The position numbers and the translations under genes were made by a program. Positions 30,798 through 42,700 of a stretch of DNA of 64,000 nucleotides are shown here, piece by piece (positions within the stretch are counted from its first letter, which is position 1; each line of letters starts with the position of its first letter). The DNA is from Typha latifolia (taxonomy: Eukaryota; Streptophyta; Magnoliopsida; Poales; Typhaceae). The notes under the pieces were generated by a model. The model was not told the origin of the DNA, searched no databases, and saw only the letters and a program-made list of their open reading frames with translations. Where the stretch lies: positions 2,666,001 to 2,730,000 of the forward strand of contig CM034103.1 of NCBI GenBank assembly GCA_019914945.1, given 5' to 3'.

Positions 30798-31594
30798 GGA
30801 AGGCGGTAATTTGATCTGATCTACGTTGTGGGTCCGTTTTCTTTGTGCTGAAGCTTTGAATTCATTTGCTTGGTACCCGAGGTGTTCGATGAAATGCTTG
30901 TGAGGAGGAAGCCACAACTTTTGAGAAGAAATTAGCTTGCTTCGCCAGCTAATATTAACTTAATACTCACTGATGGCACTCTCCGCCCCCTAGGTGAATC
31001 AAGGTCTAACATCGATGGGTCCTTTTTAGAACCCAATATGATTGGAGGGATTGTTTTTTAAGCTGACTCCCTAATAATTCTCTTCTTATTGTAGGCTCTA
31101 ATTATTTTTAAAGAACCACAACATCCCCAACCTTATGATTGAGACTGATTTCATGTTGTTGGCAAACACCTTAAATAGGATCTGGGAAGCCAATTAAGTT
31201 GCAAATTGGTTTTAACAATTGGGATAGAATGTTAGGTTTTGGATGTATTTGGGAAGGATTTTTTCAGTGTCCATTGTTGCAGTTTTTGCACCTTGATGTG
31301 GGCAGTGCTCTATTTGGTTAATCTAAATCTAAATCTCCTTTTCTTTTCTTTCTTAAACTTATTACTCACTTCGATCACTTGTCGTTAATCGCTGAGGCTC
31401 TCGCCTTACCTGAAGCCTTGGCCATCTGAGGCCGATTTTATGCTCCTAATCTATAGCCTCCTTGGTTCTTTCTTTTATCTCTGATTCCCTGCTCTCTCTC
31501 TCTTAGATCCTTATTTCGAAGGATAATTATGTCTAGACTGTTGTTCATTTCTACACAAAAACTTCTTATTTTTTGACACATTGATTCTCGTAAC

Positions 31595-31625
<31 letters not shown>

Positions 31626-32191
31626 AAAGTGTACTTTCCATTAGTTTTTTTGGAGAGAGATGAGAACTTAGAAGTGCGCTAATTAAATTGATTAGATTTT
31701 TATTAAAAAAATAATATGTGACTGCACTATGATTGATATTAGATTATTTATGAACCATTTTACTCTTATTTTAGAGAAAAGAAAAAGAAAAATTAAGGGT
31801 AACATAGTCATTTAATATATATTTTTTAACAGCGTAACCTGTCCTCGGAACTATGAGAAATTTTCAAATATACTTTCCAAATTTACACCTCTAAATTTAG
31901 AGTTTTATGCAAATATTTTATTTTAATTTTAGGAGGTATGTGGATAGAAGAAAAGTTTACGATTAGTTTAGGAGAGCTAAGTGTGAAAATATTAAAATAA
32001 AATAATATGAGAAATGTATATGGAAATGGATAATAGTCGAGGATGTCATAGTGTAAATATCTTTTATTAGTTAATAAATGATAACATTCTAATCTCGCTT
32101 TGTTCTCAAAGCCATGAGGCTAAAAGAGCACCCTTTTATCTACTAAACTGCTACCTTCGCTTACCCTTCTCTCTTATCAAGAACCATTCCC
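30798..32191. other. Intergenic region between uL18 and HisRS genes
   Basis: No gene seen. The first part should be the 3' UTR of the uL18 gene, and the last hundred or so bases the 5' leader of the HisRS gene. A short (TA)n/(T)n run lies near 31590-31625. Confidence 0.6.
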
Positions 32192-35100
32192 ATGTCCGCC
32201 TTCCCTCCACTCCGCCACCTCCTCCTCCGCCCTCGCCTTCCCCTCTCCTCTCCTCCTTCTCTTCCCCTCCCTCTCCGCCTTCCTCGCCGCCGTCTTCTCT
32301 TCTCCGCCGCCGCCCAAAGCTTCTCTATCTCTTCTACCACAACCCAAGGTGAACTCTTCTTCTCCTACTTGACTTCACGCCCACCACCTATTTGTAATAA
32401 TTACACCTCCTCCCACTTCTCCTCTCCAGATGACGCCGCCGAATCTGTCGACGCGCCGGTCTCGGGGAAGGATTCGTCCTTGATCGACGTCAACCCGCCA
32501 CGTGGCACTCGGGATTTCCCGCCCGAAGAGATGAGGCTGCGGAGTTGGCTATTCGAGAACTTTAGAGAGGTAGCATTTTTGTTGGGTTTTTGTGTTGATT
32601 TGTTGCTGTGTATTTTTGCCTATCACCTGTTTGTTCTTATGCCTCGGAGGTTTCTGATTAAGTTAAGGTCTCTCGAATTCTATCTTTCGAAGAGGTGGAC
32701 TTCCCGGTTCTTGAGTCGGAGGCTCTGTTCATTAGGAAAGCTGGGGAGGAGATCACGCAGCAGGTGAGTGGTCATGTAAAGTTATGATTTTGCTATTTAA
32801 GAAGTGATAAAAATGAGCTATTTATATGTGTAATCGGGAGAGGTACCAAGTTTATTACAGTGGAAGGCATTGCTAGCGACGAATGATGTATTGACAACTG
32901 CTTTTCCCTTACCAACTAAGTATCATATCTTTATTATTCTTTATGATGTTGTGATTCTTTTCTTTTTCAGGAATTCCTGATTGAACAGTTATGATTTCAA
33001 ACTTGTTACTACTGTTGGTGAATTTATGAGCATAGTTTTCAAATACATCCTAGCTTTATGTTTACACTTTACTCCTATGATGTGGATTAGTTGGAATCCT
33101 TTCTAACTTGAATGGCTTATTACTGTTAAATTTCCAGCTGTATAATTTCGAGGATAAAGGAGGGCGCCGTGTTGTTCTGAGGCCCGAAATTACTCCTTCA
33201 TTGGCACGTCTTGTAATAAAGGAGGGGTAACTGCTCTCTTTTGTTTGTTTCACCACCAACCACATCTATTTTATCATGTATTTACACTATACAGCCTCCC
33301 TCTATTCTCTGTCATGGACTGGTATTCTCTAGTATCATTCTATAATAATTCTGGGAAATTCGTAAAAAATTTCCCTCACACACAAAGAAACTACTAAATC
33401 AATGACCAAAATTTGATATTATATTTTCTTTCTTTGTCTAGAAAATCTCTCTCCCTTCCATTGAAATGGTTTACTATAGGACAATGTTGGCGATATGAAC
33501 GAATGACAAGAGGAAGGCGTCGAGAGCATTATCAATGGAATATGGATATTTTCGGTGTTTCGAAAGTCCGGGTATGTTCAATGCAAGCTTCATCATTCCA
33601 TTGCTTTATACGTCACATTTTATTGCCTTTGTGTTAAAACTTGATGTTAGTTTTGGTGCTCAATGATATATGCAGGAAGTCATGCCATTCTTCTACATCC
33701 AAAATATGTTTAGTAAATTTTTGAGTAATTCCTTATTAGTTTTAAGGGTATCCACTTGTTTTTTTCTCATAAAAATGTGTCATTCCAAACATCAAGGTGG
33801 TACATTTGTGAATCTCTTTATCATTTACTGCCTATTATGTAACTAAACCACATTGTAGGGTAACACTGAAGGACAGTGAGTTTTGGACCAAACTGAATTA
33901 AGAGAGATTTATCTGAAAAAGGATTTTAGATAGAAATCAATCACAATAGGGATATGAAGGAAGCAATGCATCTCTAGAATTTTCTTTTTCTTCTTCATGT
34001 GGAAATTGGTGATAACCTTGTTTTGTTGCCTATACAGGCTGAGGCTGAACTTATACATGCTATTGTCATGTTATTTGAGCGCCTTGGCATCACATCAGTT
34101 GATGTAGGAATTAGAGTCTCAAGCCGAAAGGTTAACTCTACTACCCTCTACCCTAATTTTTGTGCAGGTCAAATGATTGTTCTATTTCTATAAACATTCC
34201 ACCTTCGAATATTGTTTTTGTACTTCTGACATGCTAGGTCATAATGTGCCTTGTACTTCGTTTTTGTACCTCTGAACATTGTACTTCATTTTTAGTCCAG
34301 AGCTGACAGTTCCTCCTCTTTACAGGTTCTGCAGGCAGTACTACAAATGTATGCTGTACCAGAACATCTGTTCACACAAGTTTGTGTCATTGTTGACAAA
34401 GTCAGTTTTTTCATCCGACTCTAATACTCACCTTTTTCCTAGTAATGGTGGCTAGTTGATGACTTTCTATATTTAATCTGTTCTTCTTACATGCACTTTT
34501 GTGAGCCCGTCATCCGTTAAATCTTAAATGCATTGATTTTTGTTTTTCATATTACCAGTGTTACTCTCATCATTGTTTTTAATCTGTGAGAATTACTTCT
34601 GTGCAGCTGGGAAAAATTAGTAGAGAAGAGATTGAGAAAGAATTGATGTTGACTGGGGTATCATCAAAAGCTGCCAAGGGAATAATTAATGTCCTGTCCA
34701 TTAATTCATTGTCCAAGCTTGAAGGTTTGCCGACAACATTTTTAGTGATTGACATTGAGATCTATACTCTATGCAGATGTATGTTGCCATAATGAAAGTT
34801 AAAACCTTCTCTTAATGAAAAGATAAAGCAGTCTCAGTTTGAATCATGTATTTCCATGTATCAGCACTTACTCACCTTCTCAATATTGAGGTACATTGTA
34901 AGTTAGTGGAGTTTATTTCCAATAATATGGCCTAAATCTTGCCTATCTAGAGGTGCTGGGGTCCGATGGTGAAGCTGTTGCTGATTTGAAGAAACTTTTC
35001 TCACTTGCTGAATACTATGGCTACTCAACATGGCTTAGTTTTGATGCATCTGTTGTCCGTGGTCTTGCCTACTATACTGGGATAGTATTTGAGGTTAGTT

Positions 35101-37518
35101 TTGACTTGCTTGCTCTACTTTTAAAGATATATATTTTATCAAATAGATTGTTTCTGTTGAAAAGTGACATATCATCCATTGTCACAAGTCTGGAAGACAC
35201 ACTGTCATATACTTGAGTTACCTAACTAAAAGGTGGAAGTTCTTGCAGCATCAACTTTTGTGTGAGAATTCAGCTTCCTTTTTATTTCTCTATTGATTTA
35301 AAACCTTACAGGTTATGAAAATAAATGAGAAATCATTCTAAAGTATAGCATATTTTTTGGGTTTACATTTTTTTATTGTCAGTTGTATTAGGAATTAAAA
35401 GCTTTGTGGTAGTGGTTACTGGAAACAACAACAAAATAAGAGAACATACATCACATTAAGCAATAGTGAAGGATAACTGAAAGGTATATTGGTTCATGAA
35501 CTTCTTGTGATAAACAGGGAGAGAATATTACATATGTAGAAGCTCTCTTTCAACACTTATATCTATATGACGGAAGCACATACACTCATTTTTTTCACAC
35601 TTCAGTCTTAGTTATTGCTTGTAAAATGGATATTTATTCTTTTTTAGATGCTACAATTTAACATGATTGAGGGCATCCTTGGTTTGATGGTAAGGTTTGC
35701 CCCTTGCATCTAAGAAATAATCTCCTCAAAAATGACATAACGTTGTGTCTCCTTTCCCTAGGCCCTGCATAGGCATTGTGAAATGAAATGCCCTTTTATC
35801 ATTTAGCCTAATTATAGGGCCTTCCTCTTTTCATCCAAGTGATCATATAGGTTTGACACTATTAGAGTTATTAGATTATATATTATTTATTTATCTTATT
35901 TTATGGTGATCTTGTATAAATAGGGCTTAGCACTCTCTTTCATTATCAAGAAGTACATTAACCAAAGTCCTCTCCTCTCCTCTCTCTTCTCTCCAAACTC
36001 ATTCTAGGTTTAGATCTTCTACTCTCACATGGTATCTGAGCCACCCGATATCTAAGGATCAGCCACTGGATCATTTCTCTCCTAACAGTCCCTCCATCTC
36101 AATCGTTGGATTTCATCTTCTTCAAATTAGTTTTTCCTCACAGCTGAGCTCCCAATTGTTTTTTCCTCGCGCTGCCTCCTATCACCGTGCCACCTCGCTG
36201 CTTTGATGATGCTGAGGGCATGAGGTTAAAGTTGTGTACATCTCGCCTTCCCCAAATCAGTATTAGGTGGAATTTTGTGCACCAAGACATCCTTTTGTCC
36301 TTTCCTAGATATTTTTGTTTGGGTGATTCCATTGTTCCTATTTTTTTTTTTAATTTTCAGAATGCCAAAGTAACAAAATGAAGTGCAACTTATGTATGTA
36401 TTTGCATTCCACTTTCAATTGACCCTAATGACACACTGTATATGTTGCTAGTGATGCTCTAATGAAAACAATGCACATTAACTGTGAGATCCCTATGCCA
36501 TATAATCTGATGATATGTTGTCAAGTAAACATTTATTTATGTCCTCATGAAAGAAAAGGTTTTGAAGGCTGTAAAATAATTTTAATGGATATCTACCTGG
36601 TGTAAACATTTTTTCATGATATTATTATGATCTTTCTCTTTCATATGCTAATTCTTCCTCTCCTATCATTAGGCATTTGATAGAGAAGGGAAGCTACGAG
36701 CAATTTGTGGTGGTGGAAGATATGACACGTTACTGTCCACATTTGGAGGTGATAACATTCCAGCTTGCGGCTTTGGATTTGGAGATGCTGTCATAATGGA
36801 AGTAAGAACATTTTCTGATCGCCTTTCCATTTGTTTCTTATCAGAGAATTAACAACAAAATACACACTACCGGGGAAAGAAGCACATTGTTGTGACATAT
36901 TTCATGAAATAAGGGTTAACAATTGATTCACACTTCCAGTTTTCCTTTGAATGCTCGAGATTTTGTTGAGTTATGTTTTTTCTTCAACCAAATGGACGAC
37001 AATATTTTAAATTTGATGTTTTGTTGTAGACTTACTTTTCAGTCTTCATGCTTGTTGAGAGAATTTGTTAACTTGGATTTTCACAGTTATTGAAGGAAAA
37101 GGGGCTTGTGCCTGATTTAGTGCGCCAAGTAGATGACATTGTTTTCCCATTGGATGAGGAGCTTGAAGGACCGGCATCCAGCGTTGTTTCATCTCTTAGA
37201 AAGAAAGGGCGCAGTGTGGACCTTGTCTTAGATAAGCGACTCAAGTGGTATCCCTCATCATCATATTTCAAGAAACAAAATTACTAACAATTTGCTTCAT
37301 TTTGCTATAAATTAGGTGTTCTGTTGGTTTGTCTTACACATATCACTTTTATCACCTTTATTTTTTTCACCCTTGATAGGGTCTTTAAGCATGCTGAACG
37401 GATCAATGCAAGCAGGCTCATCTTGGTAGGAAATTCTGAATGGCGACAAGGTATGGTTCGTGTAAAGATCCTATCCACCAGAGAAGAATATGAAGTTAAA
37501 ATAGACCAACTACAGTGA
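32192..37518 (+). CDS. Histidine--tRNA ligase, chloroplastic/mitochondrial
   Basis: Twelve exons: 32192-32348, 32430-32569, 32668-32763, 33138-33226, 33442-33571, 34038-34130, 34326-34400, 34607-34724, 34951-35095, 36673-36801, 37087-37249 and 37381-37518; 490 residues. The N-terminus ([20 protein letters not shown]) is rich in Pro, Leu, Arg and Ser without acidic residues, as in plant organellar targeting peptides. The class II core follows: motif 1 region [13 protein letters not shown], then [15 protein letters not shown], motif 2 [19 protein letters not shown], the histidine-specific [12 protein letters not shown], motif 3 [11 protein letters not shown] with [10 protein letters not shown], and a C-terminal anticodon-binding domain ending [11 protein letters not shown]. 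It charges tRNA-His with histidine, probably in both plastids and mitochondria (dual targeting is usual for this plant enzyme). It looks bacterial in type and complete. Intron 1 is 81 bases, a multiple of three without a stop, so retained transcripts would stay in frame. Confidence 0.96.
35854..36380 (+). mobile_element. Truncated LTR retrotransposon (TRIM/copia-like) in HisRS intron 9
   Basis: A short LTR-like stretch (about 35854-36029, beginning TGACACTATTAGAG and ending CTCTCACA) contains a promoter-like TATAAATAGGGCTTAGCAC. It is followed directly by TGGTATCTGAGCC (36030-36042), which matches the primer-binding site for initiator tRNA-Met (TGGTATCAGAGCC) in 12 of 13 bases. Downstream, up to about 36380, there is internal-type sequence but I found no second LTR and no gag-pol coding, so the copy is truncated or internally deleted. 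The short LTR is the size expected of TRIM-type elements. Confidence 0.65.
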
Positions 37519-38474
37519 CTGTTAGCTAGTTGAACTTGTCTTGTTGTTATTTATTCTCTCTTAGGCTTTTCTTTTTACACCATTGCGAATCATCTGATAA
37601 AAAGATGATGAAAAATATGATCTTATATTTCTTCCTTACAGCTGTATCGTACTTATTATGCTCTATTCTCATTAATACAAGAAACCTTCATTTTTGTTCA
37701 TACATGAATGATGAACAAGGATTTTTAACTTTTGCTCATATTTATTGGTTTTTGAAACCCGGAACGGCTGAGGAAAGAATTTATGGGAAGGTATTTTGTC
37801 AAACTCACACATTTGTAATGCAGACAATACTTATTCTATATATACTTTGGTTACTAAGCTTGCGTACACGTCCAAGAACTATATTGGATCGATCTTATCC
37901 AAATCTCTATTATATGATTGACCTGCTCATGATATGAACTTGTTAAATGGAGGAAAATTAATCTCCTCCATTTATTCATCCTCAATTGGGCAGCTTGAAA
38001 GACCAAGAAGATATAGAATTGACAAGGACCGAGCATAACATCCTGTTTGAGTGTGGTGTCCTTCTTAGTGCCTTAGTATTACCCTACTGCTTTCCTGTAG
38101 TACTACCAAGCTTCTCTCTAACAATCCAATCGTATACAAGGTTCGTCTTGAAGAGTCCGGTGATCGTTGCCCTTGCTCTCATCGACATCACATTCTCAAA
38201 CAGGATCTAAAACATGAGCAGATGTATGGACCTATACATACATATTCTCCAACATAAGCATTTGGTTGCTCTAGATTCGCATTACAATTTACATGATAGG
38301 TGAAGCATCATAAGTTAATTAAGTGAAAGTACTGTAGTCATCTCACATGCTTTGAAAACGTTAATTTTGTTTCTCTGCTCTTTTCCCTCTATTACTTTCT
38401 GCAATATATTCCTAACATCATCGTAGGAAATTGAAGAAAAGAATGCAAACATAAGGTAGAGATGATACTGTGAA
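37519..38474. other. Intergenic region downstream of HisRS
   Basis: Likely HisRS 3' UTR followed by gene-free DNA. A 135-codon frame at 37530-37937 on the plus strand is hydrophobic and AT-rich with no recognisable motif; I take it as chance. Confidence 0.55.
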
Positions 38475-38864
38475 CTAAATTGTATCCTCTCTTGTATCTA
38501 CCTTGGAGCTAGTGCAAAGAGCATTGAGGATTCCAATGATGGATGGAACATAAACACCAACATGGGCATGCACTTTCACTAAGACCTTGGGATGGCTCTT
38601 ATTAACCTCAACCTCCTCCTTGACCCTCTCAAGATTGTACAAGCTGTACCTCTTCTTCCTCATGAGCTTCACGTACATGAACACGACCGTCATGTACAAG
38701 CGGTCGATCGACAACAAGAGAGACATTGCGATGCATAAGTAGACAGCAACCTGCAGCACCGGCACGACTGCCGGATTCCTCACTTGCTCCCATGCAACCC
38801 TAAGGTTCTCACCTATCCCTTCTCCTGTAACATTAAGTGCCTCTTTGATCACAAGATTTCTCAT
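38475..38864 (-). pseudogene. 5' fragment of a CSLA (glucomannan 4-beta-mannosyltransferase) gene
   Basis: On the minus strand, from an ATG at 38864, the frame encodes about 129 residues: MRNLVIKEALNVTGEGIGEN, then WEQVRNPAVVPVLQVAVYLC, IAMSLLLSIDRLYMTVVF, VKLMRKKRYSLYNLE and NKSHPKVLV. This is the N-terminal membrane helix and lead-in of cellulose synthase-like A proteins, whose family sequence continues from 'PMVLVQIPM(Y/F)NE' into the glycosyltransferase core. Here the frame changes after HPKVLV: bases resembling the codons for P-M-F are present but shifted, and the catalytic DxD, QxxRW and remaining helices are absent. The frame then ends at 38475. The intact enzyme makes mannan backbones in the Golgi. 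This is best read as a truncated, frameshifted pseudogene; a small expressed peptide is less likely. Confidence 0.65.
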
Positions 38865-39588
38865 AGCGTACCCTAAATGGGTTAAGTGTGTGGAGTTTTT
38901 ACGTATATATATATATAAGAAGGATGTATACATAGTGAGGGGGAGCTAATATATAAGTTGGTTGGTTATTAAGCTATAAGGAGGCACACACACGTGCATG
39001 CTTTGCATGGGCATGCATGCATTAAGGAACAGATGTCCTGAATGGATAAATTTGACTATCCGACTCACTTATCCAGGTTTCGTTCCCTCATGTATACCAA
39101 GTCTTACGTATTAGTAGTTATAGAAATGTTGGTTGTAAGATACGAGATGGTGAATAGATATCGAGCTTAGGGAGTAGAAGTTTGGGCATCAGGCTGGCAA
39201 AACTTTGTACTTATCCACGATTTTTTATTCCGGTTGTAATAAATGGATCTTGAATATCTCTATGATAAATTGCGTACAGCTTACTTAGAGACTGGAGAAT
39301 GGAGATGTGAACAAAAGAAGATGTGATTCTCTCAACTACTCCCCTCTCTCTCTCTCTCGTCGTTAGCTGCGATGACTTGAAACTATGAATTATAATGTAT
39401 TGAAGCAACTCTTTTAAAGGATATTTCGTGTATATGGAACCGTGTAAATTAATGGAGGACTGAGATAATATGCTGTAGGAATTTCCTACAGCCCAGATTG
39501 CAGAGAATCCAGTCGATTTACAAAAGCGAGAAGTGTATACTCATCATCTCATTTGGGCCAAATCCAGGCCCAATCAATTCCAAACATT
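38865..39588. other. Intergenic region between the CSLA fragment and the U6 gene
   Basis: Nothing gene-like seen. A short CT-rich run lies near 39340-39360. Confidence 0.55.
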
Positions 39589-39630
39589 GTCCCACATCGG
39601 TAAATCAATGAAATTTAGTAGCCTATATGT
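39589..39630 (+). promoter_or_regulatory. U6 promoter: USE and TATA box
   Basis: GTCCCACATCG at 39589-39599 matches the plant upstream sequence element RTCCCACATCG. A TATA-like CTATATGT begins near 39623, about 30 bases before the RNA start and 23-24 bases after the USE. This short spacing is the one known for RNA polymerase III U-snRNA genes in plants, while polymerase II U-snRNA genes have about ten bases more. Confidence 0.9.
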
Positions 39631-39653
39631 ATGCCGATCTAATACCATTTACT

Positions 39654-39673
39654 GTCTCTTAGGAGACATCCGA

Positions 39674-39705
<32 letters not shown>

Positions 39706-39755
39706 GGCCCCTGCGCAAGAATGACACGCACAAATCGAGAAATGGTCCAAATTTT
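39654..39755 (+). ncRNA. U6: U6 spliceosomal snRNA
   Basis: From GTCTCTTAGGAGACA (5' stem-loop) through ACATCCGATAAAATTGGAAC, the ACAGAGAAGATTAGCATGG region that pairs with the 5' splice site and U4, CCCCTGCGCAAG, and GACACGCACAAATCGAGAAA to GGTCCAAATTTT, this is plant U6 at about 102 nt. The functional ACAGAGA and AGC elements are intact. The 5' stem differs from the common plant form (GTCCCTTCGGGGACA) by base changes that keep pairing. A run of eight T follows as the Pol III terminator. With an intact USE/TATA promoter the gene is likely active. Confidence 0.95.
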
Positions 39756-39760
39756 TTTTC
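39752..39760 (+). terminator. Pol III T-run terminator of U6
   Basis: A run of eight T directly after GGTCCAAA, the usual polymerase III stop signal. Confidence 0.85.
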
Positions 39761-42700
39761 GTTTTCAATTCCACTGATTTCCTCTTCTTCTTTTTCTCTT
39801 CCTTCATTTATTTTTTTAAGTCATCTCATATCTCGAAACGAGTTCGAGCCCTACATCCCTCTTACTCTCTTTTTCGTATAATTTTTAATTTGGTAGAGCC
39901 TTGGCGTTATATTAAAACCCTAGATTTATATATGATCCTGCAGTAATGAACTTTTCATAGGTTATATTGGTGATCTCGCGAGGTTACATCAAAGTTGGTA
40001 ATTTTTATTCTTCCTCCGTTTTATACTTATCCTGCATCCAGATGTATAATATGGAAATCTGAATGTTTGTAATTGCTTAATTGTTCAACAACCATGATAA
40101 TGATTGAGACGTCTAATTGAGGTCTAGGAGTCATCTTATAGCTAATGATTCTAATATTTTCTCTTTTAGTACGAAGCAAAAGTGAAAAAAGAAAATGCCG
40201 ATTACTTATTATCCATGTTTGATATGGTGGTTTGCCTTGTTAATTTTAATTTTTTTTTTCAGAAAAAATTTCAGGATGCTATCTGTATCTCCTGTTTGCT
40301 TTTTTCTTTGTTCTTCTCAATTTCTTTGTTTATGAGCGTAAGAGTGATGATCTTTGTGTTATCCTAGAGAGCTCACTGCTTAATGCAATATTTCAGATCA
40401 AGAAGTTGTATCAATTTATGCACAACTTCTTCAGATTAATTTTGACAACCATTCATCTATCTCGTGCAGAGTGGTCATTGCCAATCCTCAGTGGTTTGCT
40501 TATTTCTATTTATTTTGAAAATTATCAGGAAATATGGTTCATGTTGACTACATTTGCATGTACAAGTCCCTTCAATCATCCTCTTTCAGGAAGTCATTTC
40601 TTTATTGTTCTTAATTTGCATATCATAACCAATCATCTTGAGGTTTTTCTTCTTGTTTTCAGTATAGAAGATATGTTAAGCACATGCTGTTCTTATACAC
40701 TTCAGATGTGTTAGCAACTGCAACCTTTATTTCACATATTGATCATATGTAGTCAGCTGTATTCCTTTCCTTTTCCTTTTCCTTTTCCTTTTCCTTTTCC
40801 TTTTCCTTTTCCTTTTCCTTTTCCTTTTCTTTTTCTATTTACTAATGAATGATTTGTCCTGCTTAAAGACCTGCTTTAGAAGTTAAGACTTCATCATTGG
40901 GCCCATAGGCAGGTGAACTTGATATTACCAACAGAAAGCTACACATACATTGCACATGTCGACAGACAGTGTTACTGCTTGATTTGACTACTATTGTTCA
41001 ACTCGATGATCTTAGTAAAGCAAGGCTCTTAATTACTTACTAGTACTTCAACACAAGTAATGAATCCGAGCTAAAAGTAGCTCTGATGATGTTATGATGT
41101 CCTGGCAAAGAGAAGACGGCCTTCAAAACCAGCTTCATGGTCTTGAGGTTGCAGTTGCCATACTGAAGCAAGAAAAAGCATCTACTTATAGTTTCTTCTC
41201 TGTTGCTAACTTGCTTCAAGTCATGAATATACTAAGTTGATTTTGAGCAACTATGTAATCCGATGGACACCAAGTTATGGTTCTAAGGCTCTTGAATTAA
41301 GAGAAGTGATCCTTAGTGACTTATTTATACTTGCCCTTTCTTCTGTTGTAATAGGCTTAATGCTAATAGACATTCTGATTGTGTGTGGTTCTGTAAATCA
41401 CTTTCCTTTTCTACCATAAGGTTATCTCTGTATGGAAGTCTTTTTCTTTTTAAAGATGCTTATATTTTCACAGGAATTCAATTTAAAGTTTTATGGTTCA
41501 GAAAGTTACTATTTGCATTATTTTTCAGGTCTATATTTTAAAAAAAGGATCAATATAATAATGATTTTAAGTTAGCTAATCAGCAATAGATCACTTAATG
41601 TTCCTTTGGAAATTTTGGAAGAGCCTTTTTCTCTCTCTGTTTTGAATTGGAACATATCAACTTGCCATTCAGAAACTACTGCAAGTTCTTCCTATTTTGG
41701 TGATCAAATCTTAGAATTTTGCTTATCCTTTTCTGCTAAGCAATATTCCTTAAAAGTTTTTTAGTGCAGCACTACCACTAACATTGTGAAAAGAACAAGC
41801 TTCTAGCTGATTTGAAAAATATGTCTAAATATAGTTATGGGATTTAATTTAATTTAATTTATTTTATTTTTACTAATATTGTATGATATGAGTGGCAACA
41901 AGTTTGAAGATTGCTGTAAATCATGTAATGGGAAAAAACTTAACTGCAAAAATAAATATGTCATCATTGAAATCAGGTAAAACTTTTCATCATTCTTAAG
42001 TTAGAATGCTATGCCTTCTGCTTGCATATACTAAAGTTGTCAAGATTTATGGCATTATTCAGATCAAGTTAGGAGATGAGTTCAGAATGTAGCTCATGGC
42101 AAGATGTGCTGAAATGTTTGGTTGAAATAATATTGCAGGGCCTATTACTGAAGATGGAGTACTGCTACCTCTGAGGGCATATCTCTATTCTGGTGAAATC
42201 ACCACACCTTCCATGCTCAATATAAGTAATGGTGTTAATTACACTCAACTCCATGTGGTTGGCTTAATTCCACAAATCTCTATGTATTTCAACTTAAGCA
42301 CTTAATTCCAATATGATATTAATTAAAAATGCAATTTTTTTTTCTTCATATTTGATTATGTTGAATTTATACAATCTCATTAAAAACAAAGTTGCAGAAG
42401 ATTGGATAGGCTTTCTAACTCTAGTTTAATCAAATTGATTAAAAAGATAACAATTATATTTTTAGTCAAAATCATAGAAAAGTTAAGTATTTAAGCTAAA
42501 AGAATATGGGGGTTTTTGTAAAATTTAGCCAAACCATAAGGAGTTAGAAGTGCAATTTCCCCTAAAGTACTAAAAGCCCATCCACAGTTTTTTTTTATCG
42601 TCAAATGGAAATAATTATCTTAATACTTTGTATCTTTTAATCAGAATCCTTTGTTTGTAGTCAATAATAACTGTTTAGAATTTATGTTGTGAAAGTGAAC

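Noticed and set aside
30360..30917. 185-codon minus-strand frame rich in Arg and His
   Set aside because: Antisense shadow of the GC-rich uL18 gene.
37530..37937. 135-codon hydrophobic plus-strand frame after HisRS
   Set aside because: AT-driven composition, no motif, and it lies in the likely 3' UTR.
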